NCBI RefSeq assembly: GCF_018861755.1
Contig: NZ_JAHLEF010000037.1
Span: 1 to 49,547 of the forward strand
From: Clostridium sp. CF012
Lineage (GTDB): Bacteria; Bacillota; Clostridia; Clostridiales; Clostridiaceae
Direction: 5' to 3'
DNA length: 49,547 bases
In this document: positions 7,572 through 16,615 of the stretch, one piece after another
Layout: every line of letters starts with the position of its first letter
Numbering within the stretch: position 1 is the stretch's first letter
Made by a program: the position numbers and the translations under genes
Notes under the pieces: generated by a model
What the model was told of the DNA's origin: nothing
Database searches by the model: none
The model's input: the letters and a program-made list of their open reading frames with translations, nothing else

Positions 7572-9245
7572 ATGGACATTTTTCAAATTGTATTAACACT
7601 TATAATGTTTGTATTGCTTGTTATTCCAACTGGAAAATATATATATAAAGTTATAAATAATAAGAGATCTTTTGTAGATCCAGTTATGGACAAGGTAGAT
7701 AACACAATATATAAAATTACAGGAATAACAAAAGAAGAGATGACTTGGAAGCAGTATGCCGTTGCTTTTATAGTATCAAATATGGTTATGACATTAATGG
7801 CTTACGTGGTGCTTAGGGTTCAGGGAGTTCATTTCTTAAATCCTAATGGTAACAAAGCTATGGATGCTTCACTTATTTTCAACACTATTTTTAGTTTTAT
7901 GACTAATACAAACCTTCAACACTATAGTGGAGAATGGGGATTGTCGTACTTAAGTCAAATGATAGTTATAACTTTCTTTATGTTTACGTCTGCAGCATCG
8001 GGATTTGCTGTTGCAGCTGCTTTTATAAGAGGTATTACTGGAAAGACTAAAATGCTAGGTAATTTTTTCGTCGATTTAGTAAGAGTTACTACAAGGGTGC
8101 TAATTCCATTTTCAATAATAATAGCAATACTTTTAATGGGACAAGGAGTTCCACAGAGTTTTTCAGCAAATAAAGTGATTACAACTATAGAAGGAACTAA
8201 GCAGGTTATTGGCCTTGGACCTGTAGCTTCCTTTGAAGCTATTAAACATTTAGGTACTAATGGTGGTGGTTTCTTTGGAGCAAATTCATCACACCCATTT
8301 GAAAATCCTACTCCGATTACGAATTTAATAGAAATGTTATCTATGATGTTAATACCCGGAGCGATAGTTTATTGTTTTGGTTTAATGGTAAAAAATAAAA
8401 AGCAAGGATGGGCTATATTTGCAGCAATGTCTATATTGTTTGTATTGTCTTTAGTCGTTTGCTTTAATGCTGAAAAAGCTGGGAATCCTGCAATTGCTAA
8501 TCTTAACTTAAGCCAAGCCATGGGCAATATGGAGGGGAAAGAAATAAGGTTTGGACTTCCAGGCTCAACGCTATTTACAACAGTTACAACAGCATTCACC
8601 ACAGGTAGTGTAAATAATATGCACGATTCCTTAACACCTCTTGGTGGAATGGTTCCACTATGGCAGATGATGCTTAACGTAGTATTTGGTGGTGAAGGTG
8701 TAGGTTTTATGAATATGATAATGTACGCGATACTAACGGTATTCTTATGTGGACTAATGGTTGGAAGGACACCGGAATTTTTGGGTAAAAAAATTGAGGC
8801 AAAGGAAATTAAGTTAATATCTTTGGCTATATTAATACATCCTTTTATAATTCTGGTGCCGTCAAGCATAGCTGTGCTTACGAGCCAGGGGCTTGCAGGT
8901 ATAACTAATTCAGGTTTCCATGGGTTAACTCAAGTACTTTATGAATTTACTTCCTCTGCGGCTAATAATGGTTCAGGTTTTGAAGGATTAGCAGATAATA
9001 CTATGTTTTGGAATTTAAGTACAGGGCTTGTTATGTATGCAGGAAGATTTTTCGCCATGGTTATTCTTTTAGCTGTAGCTGGTTCGCTCGCAGCAAAGAA
9101 GTCTGTAGCAGAATCAAATTCTACATTTAAGACAGACAACACTACATTTACTATAATATTAGTATTTATAGTTTTAATAATAGGAGCGCTAACATTTATG
9201 CCAGCTGTAGTATTAGGACCAATAGCTGAACACTTAATGCAATAA
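7572..9245 (+). CDS. kdpA: KdpA, potassium-binding channel subunit of the Kdp ATPase
   Basis: 557 residues, full length for KdpA. Related to TrkH with four pore loops; the filter segments are visible: TNTNLQHYSGE (first), TNGGGFFGANSSHPFENP (second), FTTGSVNNMHDSLTPLGG (third), TSSAANNGSGFEGL (fourth). About ten membrane helices. It selects K+ with high affinity and passes it to KdpB. GGAGGG 9 nt before the ATG; kdpB follows after 29 nt. Confidence 0.98.
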   Translation: MDIFQIVLTLIMFVLLVIPTGKYIYKVINNKRSFVDPVMDKVDNTIYKITGITKEEMTWKQYAVAFIVSNMVMTLMAYVVLRVQGVHFLNPNGNKAMDASLIFNTIFSFMTNTNLQHYSGEWGLSYLSQMIVITFFMFTSAASGFAVAAAFIRGITGKTKMLGNFFVDLVRVTTRVLIPFSIIIAILLMGQGVPQSFSANKVITTIEGTKQVIGLGPVASFEAIKHLGTNGGGFFGANSSHPFENPTPITNLIEMLSMMLIPGAIVYCFGLMVKNKKQGWAIFAAMSILFVLSLVVCFNAEKAGNPAIANLNLSQAMGNMEGKEIRFGLPGSTLFTTVTTAFTTGSVNNMHDSLTPLGGMVPLWQMMLNVVFGGEGVGFMNMIMYAILTVFLCGLMVGRTPEFLGKKIEAKEIKLISLAILIHPFIILVPSSIAVLTSQGLAGITNSGFHGLTQVLYEFTSSAANNGSGFEGLADNTMFWNLSTGLVMYAGRFFAMVILLAVAGSLAAKKSVAESNSTFKTDNTTFTIILVFIVLIIGALTFMPAVVLGPIAEHLMQ

Positions 9246-9274
9246 AATATTTAATAATGTAAGGAGTAATATAT

Positions 9275-11338
9275 ATGAGTAATAAAGATAGTAAAAAGAA
9301 GTTTATAAGTGAAAAGATTTTTAAGAATGCAGTTAAAGATTCTTTTAAAAAGTTAAACCCTAAATTAATGATAAAAAATCCTGTTATGTTCATTGTTGAA
9401 GTTGGATTTTTTATAACTTTATTTCTTACTTTTGTTCCTACAGCCTTTGGTGATACAGGTACAAATTTAAGAGTATATAATGGATTAGTTGCTTTGATTC
9501 TTTTCATTACAGTTTTATTTGCTAACTTTGCAGAAGCAGTGGCGGAGGGACGCGGTAAAGCTCAAGCTGAGAGTTTGAAGAAAACAAAAAAAGATACAAT
9601 GGCTAAACTTTTAGATAAAAATGGTAAAATAACAGTTACTAATGCGTCGGAAATTAAAAAGGGAGATATTGTTCTTGTTGAAAATGGCGATATAATACCA
9701 AATGATGGTGAAATTGTTTCGGGCCTTGCAGCTGTAGATGAATCCGCTATAACAGGAGAATCAGCGCCTGTTATGAAAGAGTCTGGTGGAGATTTTAGCT
9801 CAGTTACTGGAGGAACTAAAGTTGTAAGTGATTGGCTTAAAATTAAAATTACAGCTAGTCCAGGAGAGTCCTTCCTTGATAAGATGATAAGTTTAGTTGA
9901 AGGAGCTTCAAGGCAAAAAACTCCTAATGAGATGGCGTTAAATATTTTATTAACAGTTTTAACAATGATTTTCCTAATGGTTGTTGTTACGCTGCATCCA
10001 TTAGGTGTTTACTCAGGTGCGAGCATTCCAACGTCTACATTGATTGCATTACTTGTATGCTTAATACCAACTACAATAGGGGGGTTATTATCAGCTATAG
10101 GAATTGCAGGTATGGATAGAGTTACAAGATTTAATGTAATTGCTATGTCAGGTAAAGCGGTTGAAGCTTGCGGAGACGTAGACGTTATGATTTTGGATAA
10201 GACCGGTACAATAACTTACGGTAATAGACTTGCAGCAGAATTTACGGCTGTATCTGGGTGTGATCAAAATAAATTAATAAAATATGCATTAATATCTTCC
10301 CTAAAGGATGAAACTCCTGAAGGCAGGTCTGTAGTTGAACTTGCGAGTAAACTTGGAGTATCTTTAGATGTAGAGGATTATAAAGAAGCGGAATTTATAG
10401 AATTTACTGCTCAAACTAAAATGAGTGGATTAAATTTAGCAGATGGAACTATTATAAGAAAAGGTGCTATTAGTAGTATTATAAAAATGGTGCAGGGACT
10501 TGGTGGTAAGGTTTCAAAGGATTTAGAAGTAGTTACAACAAAAATTTCAATGCTTGGAGGAACACCCTTAGTAGTTTGTGTAAATAGTGAAATACTTGGA
10601 GTTATTTATTTAAAGGACACTGTAAAACCAGGACTTACGCAAAGATTTGAAAGACTAAGACAGATGGGTATAAAAACTATTATGTGTACAGGGGATAACC
10701 CACTTACTGCGGCTACAATAGCAAAAGAAGCTGGGGTAGATGAATTTATTGCAGAGTGTACTCCAGAGGGTAAAATTGATATTATAAAAAGAGAACAATC
10801 AGAGGGAAAACTTGTTGCTATGACCGGTGATGGTACTAATGATGCGCCGGCACTTGCTCAGGCAGATGTTGGGCTTGCAATGAATAGTGGTACTGTTGCT
10901 GCAAAAGAAGCTGCTAATATGGTGGATTTAGATTCTGACCCTACTAAGATAATTGAAGTAGTAGAAATAGGTAAGCAGTTACTTATAACAAGGGGGGCAC
11001 TAACTACATTTAGTATAGCGAATGATGTTGCGAAATACTTTGCTATAATACCAGCAATATTTACTGTAGCTATTCCCACAATGAATGTATTAAATGTAAT
11101 GAAGCTTGCTACGCCTTCAAGTGCGATATTATCAGCATTAGTGTTTAATGCAATAATAATACCTCTGTTAATTCCAATAGCTATGAGAGGAGTAAAATAT
11201 AAACCATCAAAGGCTGAAACTCTTCTTTTGAGAAATATATTAATTTATGGTGTAGGTGGAATTTTGGTTCCATTCGGTGGAATTAAAATAATAGATATGA
11301 TAATATTCCCGCTACTCAAAGTACTTAACGTGGCATAA
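9275..11338 (+). CDS. kdpB: KdpB, catalytic P-type ATPase subunit of the Kdp pump
   Basis: 687 residues, full length. P-type ATPase (P1A) motifs in order: actuator loop TGESAPV, the membrane CLIPTTIGG segment, phosphorylation site DKTGTIT, nucleotide-domain KMSG, and hinge [18 protein letters not shown]. The serine in TGESAPV corresponds to the residue that is inhibitorily phosphorylated in E. coli KdpB. AAGGAG before the ATG; kdpC starts 31 nt downstream. It hydrolyses ATP to drive K+ uptake through KdpA. Confidence 0.98.
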   Translation: MSNKDSKKKFISEKIFKNAVKDSFKKLNPKLMIKNPVMFIVEVGFFITLFLTFVPTAFGDTGTNLRVYNGLVALILFITVLFANFAEAVAEGRGKAQAESLKKTKKDTMAKLLDKNGKITVTNASEIKKGDIVLVENGDIIPNDGEIVSGLAAVDESAITGESAPVMKESGGDFSSVTGGTKVVSDWLKIKITASPGESFLDKMISLVEGASRQKTPNEMALNILLTVLTMIFLMVVVTLHPLGVYSGASIPTSTLIALLVCLIPTTIGGLLSAIGIAGMDRVTRFNVIAMSGKAVEACGDVDVMILDKTGTITYGNRLAAEFTAVSGCDQNKLIKYALISSLKDETPEGRSVVELASKLGVSLDVEDYKEAEFIEFTAQTKMSGLNLADGTIIRKGAISSIIKMVQGLGGKVSKDLEVVTTKISMLGGTPLVVCVNSEILGVIYLKDTVKPGLTQRFERLRQMGIKTIMCTGDNPLTAATIAKEAGVDEFIAECTPEGKIDIIKREQSEGKLVAMTGDGTNDAPALAQADVGLAMNSGTVAAKEAANMVDLDSDPTKIIEVVEIGKQLLITRGALTTFSIANDVAKYFAIIPAIFTVAIPTMNVLNVMKLATPSSAILSALVFNAIIIPLLIPIAMRGVKYKPSKAETLLLRNILIYGVGGILVPFGGIKIIDMIIFPLLKVLNVA

Positions 11339-11369
11339 GTACTTAATGTAATAATTGAGGAGGATAACG

Positions 11370-11960
11370 ATGAAAGTATTAAAAAAATCAATATTAGTTA
11401 GTTTGACGTTGATGTTTATATGTGGGTTTGTATTTCCTACTGTAGTGACCGGGGTAGGTAAGTTGTTTTTCAATAATAAGGCTAATGGAAGCATGATTAC
11501 TGTGAATGGACGCGAAGTAGGTTCAGAGCTTATAGGTCAAAACTTTACAGATGCTCGTTACTTTCATGGAAGAATTTCAGCTGTAAATTATAATACGTAC
11601 AAGGAGGGAGATAAAATTTCATTGTCTTCTGGGTCTGCAAATCTTGCGCCTTCTAATAAGTCGCTAACAGATAGAATACAAAAGGATATGAATGAATTTT
11701 TAAAGGCCAATCCTGAAGTGAAAAAAGAAGATATTCCAGCGGATTTTTTAACAAGTTCAGGCTCTGGTCTCGATCCTCACATAAGCCCAGAAGCTGCAAA
11801 GATACAAATACCAGCTATTTCAAAAGCTACAGGCATTGCTAAAAGTGATTTAGAACAAATGGTTAAGAATAATACAGAGGAAAGGCAACTTGGTGTGTTT
11901 GGGAATAAAAGAGTTAATGTATTGAAACTTAACATTGAAGTTGGAAGTAAGCTTCATTAA
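11370..11960 (+). CDS. kdpC: KdpC subunit of the Kdp potassium ATPase
   Basis: 196 residues from the ATG at 11370, preceded by GAGGAGG (11357-11363) at 6 nt; a TTG further upstream overlaps that site and is not credible. One N-terminal transmembrane helix, then the extracytoplasmic domain with the family motifs DARYFHGR and SSGSGLDPHISP and the C-terminal LGVFGNKRVNVLKLN. Last structural gene of the operon; a terminator follows. Confidence 0.97.
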   Translation: MKVLKKSILVSLTLMFICGFVFPTVVTGVGKLFFNNKANGSMITVNGREVGSELIGQNFTDARYFHGRISAVNYNTYKEGDKISLSSGSANLAPSNKSLTDRIQKDMNEFLKANPEVKKEDIPADFLTSSGSGLDPHISPEAAKIQIPAISKATGIAKSDLEQMVKNNTEERQLGVFGNKRVNVLKLNIEVGSKLH

Positions 11961-11990
11961 TTGAGAGTTGATGGTTAACAAAAGAGAATG

Positions 11991-12027
11991 TAGCTAGATT
12001 TGTGTAAACAGACCTAGCTATTTTTTT
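11991..12027 (+). terminator. Terminator of the kdp structural operon
   Basis: TAGCTAG (11991-11997) pairs with CTAGCTA (12014-12020), with a further small internal stem, followed by seven T. Confidence 0.85.
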
Positions 12028-12095
12028 GCACGATTAAATGGTAGTTGTGGTAATAACATCTAACTATAGCGAGAGACTTTCCTTCTGAAATGTCG

Positions 12096-13250
12096 TTAAA
12101 AGCTGCGATTATCAGGAATCACGTGTATTTCTATATCTTTAGCATGGCGTAAAACCTTTGTGACTGGAGAACCTCTAAATACCATTTGCCAAAAGGAACG
12201 GTTAGCATGGCCAATTATAATTTGTGTTATATGCTTTTGTGAGGCAAATCTTACCAGTTCTCTAGAAACACTTTTGCCAGTTAAGGTTATAGTCTCAGCA
12301 CCGAGTTGCTCAGCTAATTTAAAGTGGCTTGTTAACATATCTAAACCTTTTTTAGAAGGTGTAGTAGCTAAAGCATGAGTACAGTTAACTGTAGCTACAA
12401 TCCATTCGCATTTATAACGTTTTGCTATGCGGGCACCTCTCCTTATTAATTTTTTTCCGAAAGGATTAGCACTTACACAAACCATAACTCTTTCAGCAGT
12501 GTGCCAATTTTGTCTAATATTGTGTTTCTTCATATACTCTTCTAAATCATCATCAACTTCTTGGGCAGTCTGTCTTAATGTTATTTCTCTTAAGGCATTT
12601 AAATTTCCACCTCTAAAAAAGTTTTTTAATGCCCTTGCAATATTTTCGTTTTTATAGATATCACCCCTTTTTAATCTGGACTGAAGTGCTGAAGGCGTAA
12701 TATCGATAACAACCACCTCATCGGCATTTTCAACTATAACATCAGGGATTGTTTCTCTTACTGTTATACCTGTTATTTGTTTTATAACGTCATTAAGACT
12801 TTCTAAATGTTGAATGTTTAAAGTAGAAACTACATCTATTCCATGTTCTAGTATTTCTAAAACATCTTCATATCTTTTATTATTTTTAGAGCCCGGTGCA
12901 TTAGTATGTGCTAATTCATCTATAAGTACTATTTTAGGGTTACGATTTAACACCTCATCTAAATGGATCTCTTCTAAAATCATGTTATTGTAGTTTATTT
13001 CTTTTCGGGGTAATACCTCAAGAGCAGCTACTTGAGAATTAGTTTCAGCTCTCCCATGGCTTTCAAGATAACCTATAACAATATCTTGTCCTCTTTTCAA
13101 CATTCTATTAGCCTCATTAAGCATGGAATATGTCTTTCCAACACCAGGGGCGTAGCCTAAAAATATTTTAAGATGTCCTTTCGAAATTTCTTTTTCTACT
13201 ACTTTTAATGCTTCTTCAGGTGTAGTTCGGTAAAAAGAATTATTACTCAT
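12096..13250 (-). CDS. Stand-alone KdpD N-terminal sensor: KdpD ATPase domain plus UspA domain
   Basis: 384 residues equal to the cytoplasmic N-terminal half of KdpD without kinase. The KdpD domain (about 24-235) has Walker A GYAPGVGKT (32-40) and the Walker B-like LIDELAHTN (109-117). A universal-stress-protein domain follows (about 252-384; VSANPFGKKLIRRGARIAKR, IIIGHANRSFW). It should sense potassium or nucleotide and act in trans on the short KdpD at 4859-6499. The USP domain in other Firmicutes can bind c-di-AMP; the binding motif I remember from Staphylococcus is not clearly present. It is convergent with kdpC and not in the kdpDE operon. AAAGGA before the ATG. Confidence 0.93.
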   Translation of the reverse strand: MSNNSFYRTTPEEALKVVEKEISKGHLKIFLGYAPGVGKTYSMLNEANRMLKRGQDIVIGYLESHGRAETNSQVAALEVLPRKEINYNNMILEEIHLDEVLNRNPKIVLIDELAHTNAPGSKNNKRYEDVLEILEHGIDVVSTLNIQHLESLNDVIKQITGITVRETIPDVIVENADEVVVIDITPSALQSRLKRGDIYKNENIARALKNFFRGGNLNALREITLRQTAQEVDDDLEEYMKKHNIRQNWHTAERVMVCVSANPFGKKLIRRGARIAKRYKCEWIVATVNCTHALATTPSKKGLDMLTSHFKLAEQLGAETITLTGKSVSRELVRFASQKHITQIIIGHANRSFWQMVFRGSPVTKVLRHAKDIEIHVIPDNRSF

Positions 13251-13590
13251 TTTAAATCAATCCTTTATTTATAAAATTTTGGGTGTTTAACGATTTTGTA
13301 GCTTGGAAGAAGATGAATAGCCACGCAGGTGAGGATTTAAGTAAAAGTTATGAATTTAAAACATACATTCATTATACAATTAATTTATATTTTTTGAAAA
13401 TTACACAATAACAATATGGGGGGTGTGAAAAGCGTTGGTATAGAACGGTTCGTCAAGAAAAACAACATTAAAATATAAAATCTTAACATAATCTTTATAC
13501 GCTAGGGTTTATCTTTATACCGTCTTAATAACGGCTTTGATAAAATATAATTATCAAATAAAGAGTGAAAGGATAACTTGAGGTGATGGT
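13251..13590. other. 340-bp divergent intergenic region, sensor gene / TPR gene
   Basis: No ORF. The stretch holds the starts of two divergent genes, the repeated boxes at 13491-13520, and an AGAGTGAAAGGATAAC region just before the TPR gene's ribosome site. I could not fix promoters with confidence. Confidence 0.4.
13491..13520 (+). promoter_or_regulatory. Candidate KdpE-type direct repeat before the TPR gene
   Basis: ATCTTTATAC occurs twice, at 13491-13500 and 13511-13520, exactly 20 bp apart (about two turns), directly after TCTTAACATA (13481-13490). The arrangement mirrors the TCTTAACATAA plus paired ATCTTTA boxes before the kdp peptides at 7228-7275, so one regulator, probably KdpE, may serve both. 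Inference. Confidence 0.45.
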
Positions 13591-14004
13591 ATGTTAAGAA
13601 GTATAAATGAAGAGAATTCTTTTGAAAAAAATATAAAAGAAGCTATTAACGCAATAAAGTCAAATGAATTTGATCTAGCACGTAAGTATTTGTATGCGGG
13701 AATGATTGAAAACAACCATTCGGCAGAGATATACAACTTACTAGGGATTATTTCAGAATATAAAAGGGATGAGTCTATGGCGTGCACATATTATAGAGCG
13801 GCATATGTATTTGATCCAACTTATAAACCAGCAGATAAAAATTTAGAAAGAGTAACTTCATTTTTTTATATATTTAATAAAGCAAGCATAGACTATGGCG
13901 ATACTATAGAGAAAGAATGTGAGAAATTATGTTTTTCAGAGTATAGTGGAATGCAGATTGGAAATTTAAAAAATATTCAGGTAGGTAGAAAGTCAGCCTG
14001 TTAA
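13591..14004 (+). CDS. Small TPR-repeat protein linked to kdp
   Basis: 137 residues, cytoplasmic, helical. Residues about 10-90 read as two to three TPR units (NEFDLARKYLYAGMIENN, SAEIYNLLGIISEYKRDESM, ACTYYRAAYVFDPTYKPA), with a less regular C-terminal half containing two cysteines. The middle resembles the tail of the response regulator at 272-850 (A-EIY-L--I-S----D---A). GAGGTGAT precedes the ATG. Position after the kdp genes and the shared upstream boxes suggest a role in potassium signalling as a protein-protein adaptor. It could correspond to the unassigned frame seen in other clostridial kdp loci, which I cannot verify. Confidence 0.75.
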   Translation: MLRSINEENSFEKNIKEAINAIKSNEFDLARKYLYAGMIENNHSAEIYNLLGIISEYKRDESMACTYYRAAYVFDPTYKPADKNLERVTSFFYIFNKASIDYGDTIEKECEKLCFSEYSGMQIGNLKNIQVGRKSAC

Positions 14005-14104
14005 TTTATAAGTAAGGGGATATCTAAAGTAGTATGTATTGGGAATTGGTGGTGATTCAGTTTTAAGTTCTATGGTAGACAATATTGAGGATTAATGTAA
14101 GTAG

Positions 14105-14137
14105 AATAGGCTTGTCATTTACGATAGGCCTATTTTA
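14105..14137 (+). terminator. Terminator after the TPR gene
   Basis: AATAGGC (14105-14111) pairs with GCCTATT (14128-14134); five more inner pairs (two G-U) give a 12-bp stem with a 6-nt loop, then TTTTAAAAT. Also usable from the convergent minus-strand gene. Confidence 0.8.
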
Positions 14138-14154
14138 AAATATTCTCCTATTTA

Positions 14155-14358
14155 TTATAAATCGGTATTTTCCCTTTCATTGCTAAAAAGTATTCCCCAT
14201 GCAAGAACCGGTAAAAATGAAAGAACTAAGTAGAGCATACCAAATATATTTCCTAATATACCAAGTACGGCTGATAACCCCAAAAGAAAAATAGTACAAC
14301 TAGCTTTATAGATATGAAAATTTCGAGTTACAATATTCAAGAATTTGTCTTTTTTCAT
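14155..14358 (-). CDS. Small two-helix membrane protein
   Basis: 67 residues: a basic amphipathic start (MKKDKFLNIVTRN) and two hydrophobic stretches (about 21-38 and 40-57) ending in an acidic tail. GGAGGTATTTTA before the ATG is a strong ribosome site, supporting a real gene. No family recognised. It lies downstream of an ABC exporter but behind that operon's terminator, with a palindrome in its own upstream region that resembles a YtrA-type operator. It may be an accessory membrane protein of the exporter regulon; function unknown. Confidence 0.65.
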   Translation of the reverse strand: MKKDKFLNIVTRNFHIYKASCTIFLLGLSAVLGILGNIFGMLYLVLSFLPVLAWGILFSNERENTDL

Positions 14359-14403
14359 TAAAATACCTCCAACCTAATTTATTAAGCTTCTTAATAGTAA
14401 TGT

Positions 14404-14415
14404 GTACTATAGTAC
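14404..14415. promoter_or_regulatory. Palindrome GTACTATAGTAC, possible GntR operator
   Basis: A perfect 12-bp palindrome 45 bp before the small membrane protein gene. It shares the A/T-rich CTATA/TACT character of the operator at the GntR gene's own promoter (16438-16461), so the same regulator may control both. Sequence resemblance only. Confidence 0.35.
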
Positions 14416-14420
14416 TATTT

Positions 14421-14450
14421 TAAAAATAAAAGGAGTTTAAAACTCCTTAT
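14421..14450 (-). terminator. Terminator of the ABC exporter operon
   Basis: On the minus strand AAGGAGTTT and AAACTCCTT form a hairpin followed by TTATTTTT. It overlaps the stop codon of the permease gene. Confidence 0.75.
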
Positions 14451-15105
14451 TTTTATATATGCGTATTGAGATCATTAGAGAAATTAAAAAGAAAATTAAG
14501 CCTATTATTAGAGCCAATGAATTATGTGTAAAGCTGGAAGTATTATTTATAAAATAAGTAATTTTTTGAACAAAAATATTGTTTGGATTTTCAGTAGCAT
14601 ACTCAATAGCTGCTGATGGTATGAACAAAAATGACATAAACAATATAACGTTAAAGAAATTCATCTTTATATACCCAAATTTAAAATATACAGGAAAAAA
14701 CATAGAACTAAATATACATACAGCGGTCAAAACTGAAACAATGTCCAAAAATGAAATTGATCTAGTAAACATTGGAAGTCCAGTAGCTTTTCCTATAAAT
14801 CCAATTAATATAGAATATATAATGCCTATAATAGCAAATACAAATATTGATAGATACTTTGATATAACAATATCATCTCTTTTAAGTGGCAAACTATTTA
14901 ATATAATTTCACTTTTGTTTTTTTCGTCATAGCTTGCCGCAAAACTTATGAATATATAGGTAATTGCCATAGGGGGCAAAACATATAAAACAAAGCCACT
15001 GGGTTCCATGGAAGAAAAAGCAATTGGTGCAAAGATAGCATAAAGAAGAGCATATAATAAGGTCTTTTTCTGAATAGCTATATCCTTTATAATTAAATTA
15101 AACAT
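14437..15105 (-). CDS. ABC-2 type transporter permease
   Basis: 222 residues with six predicted membrane helices (for example 15-31, 39-57, 88-106, 122-140, 150-167, 195-215), the usual size of the small ABC-2 permeases paired with GntR/YtrA regulators. Its start overlaps the ATPase stop by one base (TAATG), so the two are coupled. Substrate unknown; relatives export peptides or antibiotics or respond to cell-wall-active drugs. Confidence 0.88.
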   Translation of the reverse strand: MFNLIIKDIAIQKKTLLYALLYAIFAPIAFSSMEPSGFVLYVLPPMAITYIFISFAASYDEKNKSEIILNSLPLKRDDIVISKYLSIFVFAIIGIIYSILIGFIGKATGLPMFTRSISFLDIVSVLTAVCIFSSMFFPVYFKFGYIKMNFFNVILFMSFLFIPSAAIEYATENPNNIFVQKITYFINNTSSFTHNSLALIIGLIFFLISLMISIRIYKNKEF

Positions 15106-15965
15106 TAAACATTCCCCCTAACTGAATATACCATTATATCTTCAAGAGATGCCTTTTCAATAAGGCCTTTACCTTTAAATATTTTTCTTGCACTGTTAAT
15201 ATCCTTTGTTAAAGCCTCAAATCCAAAACTAGTTTCTTTTATACTTACAAATTCACGTCTAGTATCATTATCTAAAAGTTCTTTTCCACCTTTGACTAAA
15301 CCATAATTTTCAATGATTTCGTCTTTAGTTTGGGAGAAAACTAATTTGCCACTATTTATAAAAGTAATATAATCTGCTATCTTTTCAAGGTCAGTAGTGA
15401 TGTGAGTTGAAAAGAATATACTAACATTTTCATCTTGAATTATACTGTATAAAATATCTAAAAGCTCACTTCTGAATACTGGATCCAGGCCAGAGGTAGG
15501 TTCATCCATTATAATTAGCTCTGCATTATGGGAAAGAGCGAGTGCTAGAGAAAATTTCATTTTCATTCCTTTTGATAGGGTTTTAATTTTATTTTTTTTG
15601 GGGAGTTCGAATTCTTTTACGAATTTTTCAAACAAGCTGTCATTCCAGCTTTTATAAAAAGGGCGAAGGATATTTTTCATTTCTATGATGTTTAATTGTT
15701 CATAGAAGTAATTTTCATCATATACAAAACCGATTTTTTGTTTGATTTCTTTCTCATGTTTTAAATTGTCTAGGCCGAAAATATTTATGTTTCCACTATC
15801 CCTTTTAATAAGATTCATTATAAGTTTTATAGTGGTACTCTTTCCAGCTCCGTTTGGTCCTATAAATCCCATTACTGAGCCTCTTTCAACATTAAAAGAC
15901 AAATCATCTAAAGTAAAGTTTTTATAGGATTTCCCCAGGTTTTTTATTTCTAAAATATTATCCAT
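15105..15965 (-). CDS. ABC transporter ATP-binding protein
   Basis: 286 residues. Walker A GPNGAGKST at 36-44, Q-loop region near YDENYF, signature LSKGMKMKFSLALAL, Walker B LIIMDEPTSGLDP and the H-loop FFSTHI. A C-terminal extension of about 70 residues is typical of the CcmA/BcrA-type ATPases. It powers the adjacent ABC-2 permease. Located 69 nt after the GntR regulator on the same strand, with which it forms an operon. Confidence 0.95.
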   Translation of the reverse strand: MDNILEIKNLGKSYKNFTLDDLSFNVERGSVMGFIGPNGAGKSTTIKLIMNLIKRDSGNINIFGLDNLKHEKEIKQKIGFVYDENYFYEQLNIIEMKNILRPFYKSWNDSLFEKFVKEFELPKKNKIKTLSKGMKMKFSLALALSHNAELIIMDEPTSGLDPVFRSELLDILYSIIQDENVSIFFSTHITTDLEKIADYITFINSGKLVFSQTKDEIIENYGLVKGGKELLDNDTRREFVSIKETSFGFEALTKDINSARKIFKGKGLIEKASLEDIMVYSVRGNV

Positions 15966-16034
15966 ATTTATCTCTCCTTAATTAGTTTGTTAATGCTCAT
16001 TTATTATAAATAGTTAAACCATTTTAATTTAATT

Positions 16035-16412
16035 TTAATTCTCTTCTGTATATAGTAGCAATATCATACTTTGTAATTCTTCTAAACTTAAATTTAAGTG
16101 TTTACTCTCAGTTACGACCTCCGTAAGTTTTTCTTCGATAGCTGTTAATCGTTTTTCTCTTATTAGGTCTTTGTTTTGACCAGAAACGTAGGAACCTTTT
16201 CCCGGTACAGTTTCTATGAAACCATCTCTTTCAAGTTCTTCATAAGCCCTCTTAGTTGTTATAACGCTTATCTGAAGGTCTTTTGCTAAACTTCTTATAG
16301 ATGGCAGGGCATCACCTTGTGAAAGTTCCTCCTTCATAATGGCAGTTTTTATTTGAGTTACTATTTGCTCATAAATTGGATGTTGTGATGAATTAGAAAT
16401 TATAATATTCAT
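16035..16412 (-). CDS. GntR-family regulator, YtrA type
   Basis: 125 residues. N-terminal winged helix (about 1-72: PIYEQIVTQIKTAI, LPSIRSLAKDLQISVITTKRAYEELERDGFIETVPGKGSY read in segments) and only a short two-helix C-terminal part, which defines the YtrA subfamily that controls adjacent ABC transporter genes. First gene of the operon; the operator overlaps its own promoter (16438-16482), implying autorepression relieved by an unknown, probably envelope-active, compound. Confidence 0.93.
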   Translation of the reverse strand: MNIIISNSSQHPIYEQIVTQIKTAIMKEELSQGDALPSIRSLAKDLQISVITTKRAYEELERDGFIETVPGKGSYVSGQNKDLIREKRLTAIEEKLTEVVTESKHLNLSLEELQSMILLLYTEEN

Positions 16413-16437
16413 AATTTACTCCTTTGTTAATAGTGTA

Positions 16438-16482
16438 TATATACTATACGAACAGTATATACGGATTCTAAATTATTGTCAA
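16438..16482 (-). promoter_or_regulatory. GntR operon promoter with overlapping operator
   Basis: On the minus strand a perfect -35 TTGACA (16477-16482), 17-bp spacer and -10 TATACT (16454-16459). Overlapping the -10 is an inverted repeat TATATACT (16438-16445), 8-bp spacer, AGTATATA (16454-16461), well suited for a dimeric repressor. The promoter is near consensus, so strong unless repressed. Confidence 0.85.
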
Positions 16483-16615
16483 CGAAGATTTGTAAGTTTT
16501 GTTTATGAATATATTAATAAGAATCCACTTTTTCTTGAATAATCCATTGAGAAAATAACATTATTAGCTTAAAATGATTGTATATATAAACGTAAGATAA
16601 AAGGAGAGTGATTTT

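Noticed and set aside
8369-8869. Antisense frame of 166 codons inside kdpA
   Set aside because: KdpA pore motifs on the plus strand are unambiguous; the reverse frame is a by-product of codon bias.
14035-14096. Short frame reading VLGIGGDSVLSSMVDNIED after the TPR gene
   Set aside because: Only about 19 codons, no proper start codon or ribosome spacing; could be a decayed gene end but cannot be supported.
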